A DNA stretch of 64,000 bases, from positions 62,001-126,000 of the forward strand of contig CAXBEV010000005.1 of NCBI GenBank assembly GCA_963974935.1. Reading direction: 5' to 3'. The notes below the pieces were generated by a model. That model did no database searches and was not told where the DNA came from. It saw only the letters and a program-made list of their open reading frames with translations. Positions 23,762 to 32,649 of this stretch are shown piece after piece. Source of the DNA: UBA4479 sp963974935 (GTDB lineage Bacteria; Pseudomonadota; Alphaproteobacteria; Rhodospirillales; Casp-alpha2). Position 1 is the stretch's first letter. Each line of letters begins with the position of its first letter. The position numbers were made by a program, and so were the translations under genes.

Positions 23762-24949
23762 ATGGCGCGTCCATCTATTTATTCGGGGCCGGCGGTGCTC
23801 AGCTACGGGTTTCGCCCGTTTTTTTTCATGGGCGCACTTTATGCCGGTCTCTCGGTCTTACTCTGGATGCCGCAATATTATGGTGAGGTGAGTTTGCCGA
23901 CGCTGATGGCCCCCGTAGACTGGCATATTCATGAAATGTTGTTCGGTTTTTTAAGTGCCGTGATTACGGGCTTTTTGTTTACGGCTGTGCCCAATTGGAC
24001 TGGGCGCATGCCGATCACCGGCTGGCCGCTTTTGGTGTTGGTGGTGTTATGGATGGCTGGACGTGTCGCCATGACGTTTTCTGCCGACATCGGTTGGGGG
24101 GCTGCGATGGTGATCGACGTTGCGTTTTTGGTTGCAGTGTTGGGCGTGATCGCGGTCGAGATATTTGCCGGTAAAAACTGGCGCAATTTCCGCGTGTTGG
24201 TTCCACTCGCGCTGTTGATCGCCGCGAACGTCGGCTTTCATCTCGAAGCACATAGCCAAGGAATCACCGACGTCAGCCGCCGCGCCGCCTTGGCGGCGGC
24301 GATCATCTTGATCATGCTCATCGGCGGGCGGATCATTCCATCTTTCACACGCAACTGGCTCGCGCGAGAAGCACCCGACGGGCGCATGCCGGCGGCGTTC
24401 GGACGCTTTGATGCGGTGGCGCTCGGCATTTCCGTGTTGGCGCTGGCACTTTGGGTGGCTGTGCCGTTGCATATATTGACGGGCGCGCTGGCTGCGTTCG
24501 CGGCGATCTTGCAGGGCATCCGATTAGCGCGCTGGGTCGGTTGGCGTGCCGTCAGCGATCTGATGGTGTTCATCTTACATGTGGGGTATGGATTTTTACC
24601 CATAGGCTTCGCGCTGATCGCGTTGGGCGCTGGTTGGCCAGACCAGGTGCCGTCTGCGGCCGCGACCCATGCCTTGGGGGCGGGTGCCATCGGCGTGATG
24701 ACCATGGCCGTGATGGTTCGTGCAACGCATGGGCATACAGGGCATGAGCTGAAAGCGGGCACGGCTATCAAGGCGATCTTTATATGCTTGCTGGTATCGG
24801 CCTTGGTGCGGATCGCGCATGCGCTGGGGGCGCCCCTGCCGGACGTGGCGCTGCACATTGCAGCATTTGCGTGGGTGATCGGGTTTATCGGCTTTGCGGT
24901 TTATCATGCACCGATGTTTTTTAAGGCCAGCGCGTCAACAACATCGTAA
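23762..24949 (+). CDS. nnrS: NnrS-family haem-copper membrane protein
   Basis: A 395-residue protein with about twelve membrane helices and the NnrS hallmarks LSYGFRPFFFMGALYA, DWHIHEMLFGFLSAVITGFL, PNWTGRMPITGWPLL and GRIIPSFTRNW. Histidines in DWHIHEM and in RATHGHTGHEL are candidate metal ligands. NnrS proteins accompany nitrite and NO reductases and relieve nitrosative stress, probably by limiting iron-nitrosyl damage. It is divergent from the NnrR-type regulator, has its own Crp/Fnr-type box, and faces nirK across a shared terminator. Confidence 0.93.
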   Translation: MARPSIYSGPAVLSYGFRPFFFMGALYAGLSVLLWMPQYYGEVSLPTLMAPVDWHIHEMLFGFLSAVITGFLFTAVPNWTGRMPITGWPLLVLVVLWMAGRVAMTFSADIGWGAAMVIDVAFLVAVLGVIAVEIFAGKNWRNFRVLVPLALLIAANVGFHLEAHSQGITDVSRRAALAAAIILIMLIGGRIIPSFTRNWLAREAPDGRMPAAFGRFDAVALGISVLALALWVAVPLHILTGALAAFAAILQGIRLARWVGWRAVSDLMVFILHVGYGFLPIGFALIALGAGWPDQVPSAAATHALGAGAIGVMTMAVMVRATHGHTGHELKAGTAIKAIFICLLVSALVRIAHALGAPLPDVALHIAAFAWVIGFIGFAVYHAPMFFKASASTTS

Positions 24950-24969
24950 AAGATATCAGGCAAAAGCAA

Positions 24970-25003
24970 ACGGCCCGCATCTACTCATGCGGGCCGTTTT
25001 TTT
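24970..25003. terminator. Intrinsic terminator between nnrS and nirK
   Basis: Arms ACGGCCCGCAT and ATGCGGGCCGT with a six-base loop and seven T residues on the plus strand terminate nnrS. The stem is symmetric and may also stop the convergent nirK transcript, though the minus-strand T-run is short. Confidence 0.9.
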
Positions 25004-25022
25004 GTGTCGTGTGCGGGATGGT

Positions 25023-26177
25023 TTACGGCAGTGCTTTGCCGCTGGTGTGCGCATCACCGTATTCGCTCGGTGCGACGACTTGCTCCATAAGATCGTTGTC
25101 CCATGTGCCGCTGACCATAATGTGCGCGGTCGCGCCCAGGTTCACAGCCTCGATCAGGTTGTGGTTCACATACGCATAGACACCCGGTTGGCGGAACGTA
25201 TACAGCGCGCAGCCCGCAGACCCACCCCGGATAAACCAAGTTTCCTGATCACGCAGGGGCGGGTTGTTGAAACTGCCGGTTTCCCAGACAAGATCACCGT
25301 GACCACCGATTAGGTGCGGGCGCGTATCACGGTTGGCCTGTGAATGGATCAACAGCACGGTCTCGCCGACGGCGGCTTGCAGCGCGTTCTCGCCGGTCAT
25401 CGAGCCGACGCGACCGTTGAACACCACATGCGTCGGGATCAGACCGTTCATCACCTCAACCGTGTCATTGTAGGCACTGCCAGGGCTGTCGTAGCGGATG
25501 TAATCGCCGTTGGCATCGCGTGGGATATAGAAATCGTTCTCGCCGATGTAGAACACTTTGTCGTATTTGACGCTTTTTCCCTTATCGTCCCGCAGCCCGT
25601 CGCGGGGCAGGATCATGATCGCGCCACTCATACCCGAGACCACGTGCCACGGGATCATTGGGCCGCCCGGTGCGCAGTGATAGACAAACGTGCCGGGGCG
25701 CGTTGCCTTAAAGCGCAGCACCGTATGTTCGCCGGGGCTCACCAACGTTAGCGCACCGCCGCCCAACCCCCCCGTTGCGGCATGGAAGTCGATGTTGTGC
25801 GGCAAGGTGTTTTGCGGCGGGTTAATAAGGGTGAGTTCTAAGTAATCGCCTTCGTGCACGACCATCATCGGCCCTGGGATCGACCCGTTGTAGGTCATGC
25901 CTTGCAGCATCGTGCCGTTGTCGTCGATCTCCATTTCTTGTTCCAAAATCGTCATCTCAAATTCGATGACGCTGGGACCGGTAGTGGCGGCTTGGGTGTG
26001 TGGGTGGACCATCGGTGGAGCGACCAGTTTGACTTTGCGCCGGGGTAGTTTGCTGAGATCAACTTTTTTGGCGACCGGCGTCAGCGATTCTGAAGCGGCT
26101 GCGATATTCTGCGCCATGATCGTTGGCGCCGAGGCAGCCAACGCAGAGGCGATCAGTAGGGAACGACGTGAGAGCAT
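25023..26177 (-). CDS. nirK: Copper-containing nitrite reductase (NO-forming)
   Basis: A 384-residue two-cupredoxin-domain enzyme that reduces nitrite to nitric oxide in the periplasm. A twin-arginine signal (SRRSLLIASALAAS) begins the protein. Type 1 copper ligands are His127, Cys168, His178 and Met183 (YHCAPGGPMIPWHVVSGM). Type 2 ligands are His132, His167 and His339 (VNHNLIEA). The catalytic Asp130 and His250 (IPTHVVFNG) are present. No nor genes for NO reduction are in the window. A Crp/Fnr-type box lies at a fitting distance upstream, consistent with control by the neighbouring NnrR-type regulator. Confidence 0.97.
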   Translation of the reverse strand: MLSRRSLLIASALAASAPTIMAQNIAAASESLTPVAKKVDLSKLPRRKVKLVAPPMVHPHTQAATTGPSVIEFEMTILEQEMEIDDNGTMLQGMTYNGSIPGPMMVVHEGDYLELTLINPPQNTLPHNIDFHAATGGLGGGALTLVSPGEHTVLRFKATRPGTFVYHCAPGGPMIPWHVVSGMSGAIMILPRDGLRDDKGKSVKYDKVFYIGENDFYIPRDANGDYIRYDSPGSAYNDTVEVMNGLIPTHVVFNGRVGSMTGENALQAAVGETVLLIHSQANRDTRPHLIGGHGDLVWETGSFNNPPLRDQETWFIRGGSAGCALYTFRQPGVYAYVNHNLIEAVNLGATAHIMVSGTWDNDLMEQVVAPSEYGDAHTSGKALP

Positions 26178-26221
26178 CGTGTGTCTCCTTCATGTCTATG
26201 ACGGATAATTCCATCATTGAG

Positions 26222-26261
26222 CGTATAGAGATCGTGCGGGTCGTTCTTTGTGCCGTATCAA
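26222..26261 (-). promoter_or_regulatory. Crp/Fnr-type box and -10 of nirK
   Basis: On the minus strand TTGAT-ACGG-CACAA (26248-26261) is a near-palindromic Fnr/NnrR-type site. TATACG at 26222-26227 is a plausible -10, placing the box centre about 40 bases upstream of the start. The left half is identical to that of the nnrS box. Confidence 0.65.
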
Positions 26262-26286
26262 ACAAAGCGGCATTAATGAGAAGGCG

Positions 26287-27513
26287 TTATACGGCGTTAC
26301 CGAGCCGCCGGGCCACCGCATCACCGGCCCACTTGCCGGTGGCCATGCAGCCGCTCAGCAAATAGCCCCCGGTGGGGGCATCCCAATCTAGCATTTCCCC
26401 GGCAGCGAAGACACCGGGCAGGTGTTTCAGTTCCAGCTCGGCGGTCAGGTCCGTCCAGGTGATGCCGCCGGCACTCGAAATCGCTTCCGCAATCGGGCGC
26501 GGGCGCAACAAGGTGATCGGCAGCGCCTTGATGTGCGCCGCAAGCTTTGTGGGGTCGGTATAGTCGGCCAGATCAACACCCTCGCGCAAAAGCGCTGCCT
26601 TGGCGCCGCTCAGCGACACCGTACGGCGGAGGTGTGTCGCCATGGATTTTTTGCCACGCGGTTTTGCCAGTCGCGTTGCCAGTGTTGGTGCGTCCAGGTC
26701 GGGGGCTAAATCGATGTATATCGTCGCCGCGCCGTGCTGTGCGATGGCGTTACGTATCACGCTTGAAAGTGCGTAGATCGGCCCGCCTTCGAGGCCGTCT
26801 TCGGTGATCATGCATTCACCGCCCGCCGTGTGACCGTTGATGCTAATCTTGATCCCTTTTAACGGCTCGCCCTGGTGCTTGTCGCGCACGTGCGTGCTCC
26901 ACGACACATCAAAGCCGCAGTTGGACGGCTGCAATCGGGCGACGGTGACACCTTGGGCTTGCAACGGCGCAACCCAACTCCCGTCGGATCCCAACTTCGG
27001 CCAACTCGCACCGCCCAGCGCCAAGATCGTCGCGTCTGTCTGCACCGACACGTCGCCCGCCGGTGTTTGAAAGGTAAGCGCGCCGTCCGCGTGCCAGCCG
27101 GTCCACTTGTGGCGCACATGTATCCGCACGCCCGCCGCCCGCAGTCGACGCAACCACGCGCGGAGCAGGGGGGCGGCTTTGAATTCCAAGGGGAACACGC
27201 GGCCAGAGCTGCCGACAAACGTCTCGATCCCGAGTCCATGCGCCCATGCTTGGATGGAGTCGGGGCTCAGCGCTTCGAGGATCGGTGTCATCGGTGCTTC
27301 GGCATCGGCAAAGCGCGTCATGAAGGCCCCGAACGGCTCGGCATGAGTAAGGTTTAAGCCGCTTTTGCCGGCCATCAAAAACTTTCGTCCGAGCGACGGC
27401 ATGGCATCATAAATGTCGACAGCAATACCCTTGTCGCACAGCGCTTCTGCCGCCATTAAACCCGCTGGCCCGCCACCGACAATCGCTACGGTCTGAATGG
27501 CCGAAGGCTGCAT
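26287..27513 (-). CDS. FAD-dependent oxidoreductase, HI0933/BaiN-like family
   Basis: A 408-residue flavoprotein with the FAD motif VAIVGGGPAGLMAAEALCDK at the start, the family motif LMAGKSGLNLTHAE, and a C-terminal GGYLLSGCMATGKWAGDAV. The layout fits the uncharacterised HI0933-like group annotated as aminoacetone oxidase-like or TIGR03862 proteins. The reaction is unknown. It is upstream of nirK on the same strand, but the nirK promoter elements lie between them, so they are probably separate units. Confidence 0.88.
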   Translation of the reverse strand: MQPSAIQTVAIVGGGPAGLMAAEALCDKGIAVDIYDAMPSLGRKFLMAGKSGLNLTHAEPFGAFMTRFADAEAPMTPILEALSPDSIQAWAHGLGIETFVGSSGRVFPLEFKAAPLLRAWLRRLRAAGVRIHVRHKWTGWHADGALTFQTPAGDVSVQTDATILALGGASWPKLGSDGSWVAPLQAQGVTVARLQPSNCGFDVSWSTHVRDKHQGEPLKGIKISINGHTAGGECMITEDGLEGGPIYALSSVIRNAIAQHGAATIYIDLAPDLDAPTLATRLAKPRGKKSMATHLRRTVSLSGAKAALLREGVDLADYTDPTKLAAHIKALPITLLRPRPIAEAISSAGGITWTDLTAELELKHLPGVFAAGEMLDWDAPTGGYLLSGCMATGKWAGDAVARRLGNAV

Positions 27514-27657
27514 ATACGGAATCCTATGGATGGGTTTTGACGATCAACGCAACCTATCACCAATCGGTGCCAGCTTAAAACCATGCGTATCTTGGTCAAA
27601 ACCGAGGGCTACATTGTCGGTGACAATTTTCCGCTTGATTTAGGTCCGGCAAATAAT

Positions 27658-27720
27658 AGGTTGTCGACGGGCCACGCCGCCCCAACGCGGCGCGACCTTT
27701 CTGTAAGGAAAGGAGACATC
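27658..27720 (+). promoter_or_regulatory. Structured leader of serC-serA (candidate alphaproteobacterial serC motif)
   Basis: Two adjacent hairpins precede the serC start: CGCCGC/GCGGCG (27675-27692) and CCTTTC/GAAAGG (27696-27713). The second would hide the AAGGAG ribosome site. A conserved serC RNA motif has been described upstream of serC in alphaproteobacteria. I match it by position and hairpin layout only, having no consensus to align. Confidence 0.45.
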
Positions 27721-28893
27721 ATGCAGAATATTTCTAAGCCGGACGTGCGTCCGACCAACCCTAATTTCTCATCCGGACCCTGCTCGAAACGCCCAGGTTG
27801 GACCTTGGCGGCGCTCGAAGGTGCGTTCCTTGGCCGTTCGCATCGTCATGCGACGGGCAAATTACGCCTCAAAGAAGTCATTCAACGCACCCGCGATATC
27901 TTGGGCGTGCCGGACGATTATTTCGTCGGCATCGTGCCAGCGTCCGACACCGGTGCCATCGAGATGGCGATGTGGTCTTTGCTGGGGGCGCGCGGCGTTG
28001 AAGTGCTGTCATGGGAAAGCTTCGGCAGCCAGTGGGCGACCGATATCGCTAAGCAGCTCAAGCTGGAAGACGTCAAAAACACCGACGCGCCTTACGGCAA
28101 ACTGCCGGACCTGAATGCCGTCGACTTTAGCCGCGATGTGATCTTTACCTGGAACGGCACCACCGGCGGCGTGCGCGTGCCGAACGGCGATTGGATCCCG
28201 GCGGATCGTGAAGGTCTGACCATCGTCGATGCGACGTCGGCTGTGTTCGCCATGGATATTCCGTGGGACAAAGTTGATGTGGCGACGTGGTCGTGGCAAA
28301 AAGTCATGGGTGGCGAAGCCGCGCACGGCATGTTGTTGCTGAGCCCGCGTGCGGTCGCGCGCCTGGAAAGCTACACTCCGCCGTGGCCGCTGCCGAAGAT
28401 TTTTCGGCTCACCAAAGGCGGCAGGTTGAACACCGACGTGTTCGAAGGCCTGACCATCAACACGCCGTCCATGCTGTGCGTCGAAGACGCGGCGGACGGC
28501 CTGAAATGGGCCGAAAGCATCGGCGGGCTGAGCGGTCTGTTGGGTCGGGTTGCGGCCAACAACGTCGCCCTTTCGCGTTGGGTCAACGGTGCGGATTGGA
28601 TTGATTACATCTGTGATGATCCGGATGCACGCTCGACCACGTCCGTGGTGTTGGTGGTTGCCGACGACTGGTTTCAAGGACTGGACGAAGACACGCAGCG
28701 GAACTTCATCAAAAAGTTCACCAAGCTGTTGGACGACGAAGGCGTGGCCTTTGATGTCGGCTCGCACCGCGACGCCCCCCCGGGGCTGCGCATCTGGTGC
28801 GGCGCCACGGTTGAAGCCGATGACCTGATGAAGTTGGGTCCTTGGCTCGATTGGGCGTTCGCCGTCGTTAAAGCCGACATGAAGGGAGCCTGA
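27721..28893 (+). CDS. serC: Phosphoserine aminotransferase
   Basis: A 390-residue PLP aminotransferase that makes 3-phosphoserine from 3-phosphohydroxypyruvate. The start at MQNISKPDVRPTNPNFSSGP has a strong AAAGGAG; a longer frame from 27583 has none. The sequence follows the alphaproteobacterial SerC branch (GPCSKRPGW, the PLP lysine in WSWQKVMGGEAAHGML, TINTPSMLCVEDAADGLKW). It lies two bases ahead of serA, the preceding pathway step, so the operon makes serine from 3-phosphoglycerate. Confidence 0.95.
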   Translation: MQNISKPDVRPTNPNFSSGPCSKRPGWTLAALEGAFLGRSHRHATGKLRLKEVIQRTRDILGVPDDYFVGIVPASDTGAIEMAMWSLLGARGVEVLSWESFGSQWATDIAKQLKLEDVKNTDAPYGKLPDLNAVDFSRDVIFTWNGTTGGVRVPNGDWIPADREGLTIVDATSAVFAMDIPWDKVDVATWSWQKVMGGEAAHGMLLLSPRAVARLESYTPPWPLPKIFRLTKGGRLNTDVFEGLTINTPSMLCVEDAADGLKWAESIGGLSGLLGRVAANNVALSRWVNGADWIDYICDDPDARSTTSVVLVVADDWFQGLDEDTQRNFIKKFTKLLDDEGVAFDVGSHRDAPPGLRIWCGATVEADDLMKLGPWLDWAFAVVKADMKGA

Positions 28894-28895
28894 TT

Positions 28896-30470
28896 ATGGT
28901 CAAGGTTCTTATCTCCGACAAAATGAGTCCGCTTGCCGCCGAGGTTTTTAAAAATCGCGGCATTGAGGTCGATGTCAAAACCGGCATGGACAAAGACGAA
29001 CTCGCCAAGGTCATAGGCGAGTACGATGGCATCGCGATCCGCTCGTCGAGCAAGCTGACGCCGACGGTGTTGGCCAACACCGGCAACCTGAAAGTGATTG
29101 GTCGTGCCGGGATCGGTGTCGACAACGTCGATCTGCCGGCGGCTACCCAGGCCGGTATCGTTGTCATGAACACGCCGTTCGGCAACGCGATCACCACGGC
29201 CGAGCACGCGATCACCATGATGCTTTCGCTGGCGCGGCAAATCCCGGCGGCGAACGCATCGACGCACGCCGGCAAGTGGGAAAAATCCCGCTTTATGGGC
29301 GTTGAATTGATGGGCAAAACCCTGGGCGTCATCGGGTGCGGCAATATCGGCGCGATCGTCGCCGACCGTGCGCAGGGCCTGAAGATGAAGGTCATCGCGT
29401 TCGATCCGTACCTCACCGAAGACCGCGCGCAGACCTTGGGCGTCGAAAAGGTGGAGCTGGATGTGCTGTTGGCGCGCGCCGATTTCATTAGTCTGCACAC
29501 GCCGTTGACCGATCAGACTCGCAACATCATCGGTGCGGATGCGATCAACAAAACCAAGCCGGGCGTGCGCATCATCAACTGCGCGCGTGGCGGCTTGGTC
29601 GATGAAGTCGCGCTCAAAGCCGCGATTGAAAACGGCCATGTGGCGGGTGCTGCGTTGGACGTGTTCGCCGAAGAACCTGCGACCGAAAACATCCTGTTTG
29701 GGATGGAGCAGGTGGTCTGCACGCCGCACTTAGGGGCGTCGACGTCGGAAGCGCAGGAAAAAGTCGCCGTGCAGGTCGCTGAACAGATGGCGGATTACTT
29801 GCTGACGGGGGCTGTCACGAATGCGCTTAACATGGCATCGGTGACCGCCGAAGAAGCCCCGCAGCTCAAGCCGTATATGACGTTGGCCGAACAGTTGGGC
29901 GCGTTTGCCGGGCAAGCGACGCAATCGGCAATTACGGAAATCGAAATCTGCTACGAAGGCCACGTCGCCGGTCTTAACACCAAGCCGCTGACAGCGATTG
30001 TCGTCAAAGGTCTGTTGGGCCCGCTGCTGGAAGGCGTCAACATGGTCAACGCACCGGTGATCGCCGAAGAACGGGATATTAAAATCCTCGAAGCACGCTC
30101 CGAGACGGCGGGGGATTACCACACCCTGATCACCGTCACGGTGACGACGGAGACCCAGACCCGCTCGGTCAAGGGCACGCTGTTCAACCATAAGCCGCGC
30201 TTGGTCGAGATCAAAGGCATCCACATCGACGCGATGCTCGGCCCGAATATGCTGTACGTGGCGAACCACGACAAGCCGGGCTTGATCGGCGCGTTGGGGA
30301 CGATCCTGGGTACGTCCGGCGTCAACATCGCGACTTTCAACCTAGGTCGCGCGACCGAGGGCGGCGATGCCATCGCGTTGATCGAAATCGACGGCCAACC
30401 GCCGGCGGATGTGTTGGCGGAAGTGCAGGGATTGGAGCACGTCGTGCACGCTATTCCGATGCAGTTCTAA
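28896..30470 (+). CDS. serA: D-3-phosphoglycerate dehydrogenase, long form
   Basis: A 524-residue enzyme. The substrate domain is residues about 1-100 and 285-315, and the NAD-binding domain about 100-285 (GVIGCGNIGAIVADRAQGL). The catalytic Arg lies in INCARGGLVDE and the His in CTPHLGASTSEA. An allosteric substrate-binding domain and a C-terminal ACT domain (MLYVANHDKPGLIGALGTIL) follow. The long form with ACT is usually inhibited by serine. It is coupled to serC and catalyses the committed step of serine synthesis. Confidence 0.96.
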   Translation: MVKVLISDKMSPLAAEVFKNRGIEVDVKTGMDKDELAKVIGEYDGIAIRSSSKLTPTVLANTGNLKVIGRAGIGVDNVDLPAATQAGIVVMNTPFGNAITTAEHAITMMLSLARQIPAANASTHAGKWEKSRFMGVELMGKTLGVIGCGNIGAIVADRAQGLKMKVIAFDPYLTEDRAQTLGVEKVELDVLLARADFISLHTPLTDQTRNIIGADAINKTKPGVRIINCARGGLVDEVALKAAIENGHVAGAALDVFAEEPATENILFGMEQVVCTPHLGASTSEAQEKVAVQVAEQMADYLLTGAVTNALNMASVTAEEAPQLKPYMTLAEQLGAFAGQATQSAITEIEICYEGHVAGLNTKPLTAIVVKGLLGPLLEGVNMVNAPVIAEERDIKILEARSETAGDYHTLITVTVTTETQTRSVKGTLFNHKPRLVEIKGIHIDAMLGPNMLYVANHDKPGLIGALGTILGTSGVNIATFNLGRATEGGDAIALIEIDGQPPADVLAEVQGLEHVVHAIPMQF

Positions 30471-30520
30471 TAAAGGGGGCGGTTGAACAGCCGCTTCCGT
30501 TTCTGCGCTGAGGCAGTTGG

Positions 30521-30600
30521 TCCTGAATCAAGTTCAGGATGACGCAGAAAGAGAAAGTGCGGCTGGCTCACTAAGGCGTCATCCTGAACTTGTTTCAGGA
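30521..30600. repeat. Inverted pair of a dispersed 25-bp palindromic repeat
   Basis: The 25-base arms, each itself an inverted repeat of the type TCCTGAA-N5-TTCAGGA followed by TGACGC, face each other 30 bases apart with 24 of 25 matches. This type of unit is common between genes in alphaproteobacteria. The right arm overlaps the end of metA and supplies its stop. The whole could fold as a bidirectional terminator for serA and metA. Confidence 0.85.
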
Positions 30601-31553
30601 TCTCTCGAGAGAACTGGGCCCGGCACCTTCGGTCGGTTATTCCCGATCTCGTTCATGTCGTACGGCGTCGACTGATAGATCAAATTGAGCCAGTTGCCGA
30701 ACAGGATGTGCGCGTTGGCGCGCCAGGTGTTGATCGGCGTCTGGGTCGGGTCGTCGTTGGGATAGTAGTTGCGCGGCACGCCGATGTCTGAGCCCTTGGC
30801 GATGTCGCGCTGGTACTCGTCGCCCAGCGTGTTTGAGTCGTATTCCAAGTGATTGAACATGTGCACATGATTCAAAACCGGGTCATGCACCAGCGCCATG
30901 CCTGCGTCGGCGGACTCTGCGAGTACGCGCAAATGCGGGAACGGGGCCAAATCGGCGCGGTGGTTTTCGGTGTGGCGCGACACCGGGATCGGGATCGCGT
31001 CGTTGAGGCCGCGCATTAGCGGCGACGTCGAATCCAGCACGCTGTGCCAATACACCCCGAACGCTTTTTCCGGCAGTTGATACTTGGGGATGCCGTAAAA
31101 ATGATGCAGCGCTGCCTGCGCGCCCCAGCACAGGTTAAACAGGCCGTCGACGTTGCTCAGCGACCAATCAAAAATCTGGCAAAGCTCATCCCAGTAGCGG
31201 ACTTCTTCGAAGGGCAGTTTTTCTATCGGTGCACCGGTCACGATCAAGCCGTCGAATTTTTGGTCTTTGACTTCGGCCCACGGGTGGTAGAAGTCCAACA
31301 AGTGCTGCTCGGACGTTGTTTTCGGCGTATGACTGCTGAGCGAAAGCAGCGTCACTTCCACCTGCAATGGTGTGGCGCCGAGCACGCGGCCCAACTGAGT
31401 CTCAGTCTTGATTTTTTCCGGCATCAAGTTGAGCACGGCAACCTTCAGCGGACGGATATCCTGACGGATCGCGTCTTCTTCTTTGATCAGCGGCACGCCT
31501 TCGGCTTCAAGCACTTTTCGCGCCGGCAGGGCAGAGGGAATTTTGATCGGCAT
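30579..31553 (-). CDS. metA: Homoserine O-acyltransferase, MetA family (probably acetyl-CoA dependent)
   Basis: A 324-residue enzyme that acylates homoserine at the start of methionine synthesis. The catalytic Cys is in NLCWGAQAALHHFYGIPKYQ, and the conserved His/Glu region RHTENHRADL and WLNLIYQSTPYDMNE are present. After TGAPI the next residue is Glu, the residue associated with acetyl-CoA use; succinyl-CoA enzymes such as E. coli's have Gly. Its last eight residues (RDPETSSG) come from a dispersed repeat. It starts eight bases after the P-loop gene stops, so the two form an operon. Confidence 0.95.
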   Translation of the reverse strand: MPIKIPSALPARKVLEAEGVPLIKEEDAIRQDIRPLKVAVLNLMPEKIKTETQLGRVLGATPLQVEVTLLSLSSHTPKTTSEQHLLDFYHPWAEVKDQKFDGLIVTGAPIEKLPFEEVRYWDELCQIFDWSLSNVDGLFNLCWGAQAALHHFYGIPKYQLPEKAFGVYWHSVLDSTSPLMRGLNDAIPIPVSRHTENHRADLAPFPHLRVLAESADAGMALVHDPVLNHVHMFNHLEYDSNTLGDEYQRDIAKGSDIGVPRNYYPNDDPTQTPINTWRANAHILFGNWLNLIYQSTPYDMNEIGNNRPKVPGPVLSRDPETSSG

Positions 31554-31561
31554 CAGATTTC

Positions 31562-32512
31562 CTAGATGGTCAGGCCGCGGGCACGGGCACGCGCCTCGCA
31601 GGCCTTCAGATAGCGATCTGCGTTCGCAGCCGCAACCGGGTTGTCGGCGGCTTGCGTGGTCAACAGGTTATGCAGCACATCGATCAGGCCGTCGCCGTCG
31701 TGCATTTTGCCATTCGGGAACAAGTCGCCGACGTTGACCGTGATGCCGTAGCGTTTGGCGAATTCTTCGTAGCGCGGCTTGCGATCGTCCAAAAGCTTTG
31801 GAAACAGCGTGCGCGCGAAATCCTTCGGGTCGACGCCGACGCCGTCATCCGGCACCCCTGCCAGATGCTTTTCGATGAAAGCCGGATGATAGAACAACGG
31901 TTTCGGGCTGGTCTCGGCGCGCTTTTTGAGCGCCGCTTCGCCGGCGGCATCGGCGCGGATATACAATATCAATGACGTGTCGCAGAGTGCGGAAATTACC
32001 GGGTCTGCCGGATCGTCGATGTCGACGATTTCACACAGGCTGCCGGACGCATCGTTGATGAAGTCTTTGCAGCCGTAAATATGCCAGGCTTTGTCTAAGA
32101 ACCGGGCCACGTCTTGCATAGACGCAATCTCGGCATCGCGATATTGCTGCTGGCGCAACAGGAACGTTGCTTTATCCAGGCCACCTTTGGCCGGATCGCC
32201 GAACATGCCGAGATAGGTCGATACCGGGTCCAGATTGTCGACGGAAATGTTGTGATTGATGTAGATCGAGTCTGAGCGCAGCAGATCGGCGATAAACGGA
32301 TCGGTGCGCATAATCCGGAACTTGATGTTGTCCAGAATATACTCGGCTAAATAGGCGGTGCCGATGCGATAATCGGCGGAATAATGGAACCAGTTGTCAC
32401 TGCGGCGCAGCGCTGTCGACAGCCACGTTTTGCCGACCCCGGACATCCCCAGCAACGTTACCGCGTGCGGAAGTTTCCGAAACTGTTCAAGGGGAGGTAA
32501 AACGTCGGTCAT
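31562..32512 (-). CDS. Uncharacterised P-loop ATPase/kinase-like protein upstream of metA
   Basis: A 316-residue soluble protein with a clear Walker A motif (LLGMSGVGKTWLSTAL, residues about 20-35). Possible nucleotide-binding partners follow, including ICEIVDIDD-like acidic residues in the middle (SLCEIVDIDDPADP). The rest is not a family I recognise. There is no ABC signature and no transmembrane part, so a small-molecule kinase or regulatory ATPase is most likely. It is co-transcribed with metA, which suggests a link to methionine or sulfur metabolism, but nothing in the sequence proves it. Confidence 0.8.
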   Translation of the reverse strand: MTDVLPPLEQFRKLPHAVTLLGMSGVGKTWLSTALRRSDNWFHYSADYRIGTAYLAEYILDNIKFRIMRTDPFIADLLRSDSIYINHNISVDNLDPVSTYLGMFGDPAKGGLDKATFLLRQQQYRDAEIASMQDVARFLDKAWHIYGCKDFINDASGSLCEIVDIDDPADPVISALCDTSLILYIRADAAGEAALKKRAETSPKPLFYHPAFIEKHLAGVPDDGVGVDPKDFARTLFPKLLDDRKPRYEEFAKRYGITVNVGDLFPNGKMHDGDGLIDVLHNLLTTQAADNPVAAANADRYLKACEARARARGLTI

Positions 32513-32649
32513 GGGCCCCGGCCATCATCGTCCAAATAGCTGCTACGGTGCGGAAACATAAAGGGTTTTGGGAATGTGTCACGCATTTCTGCGGGCGCGA
32601 CCTAGGGATAACCCGAAATCAGCAAAAATTAAGTGTTCCGCGTCCGCTC

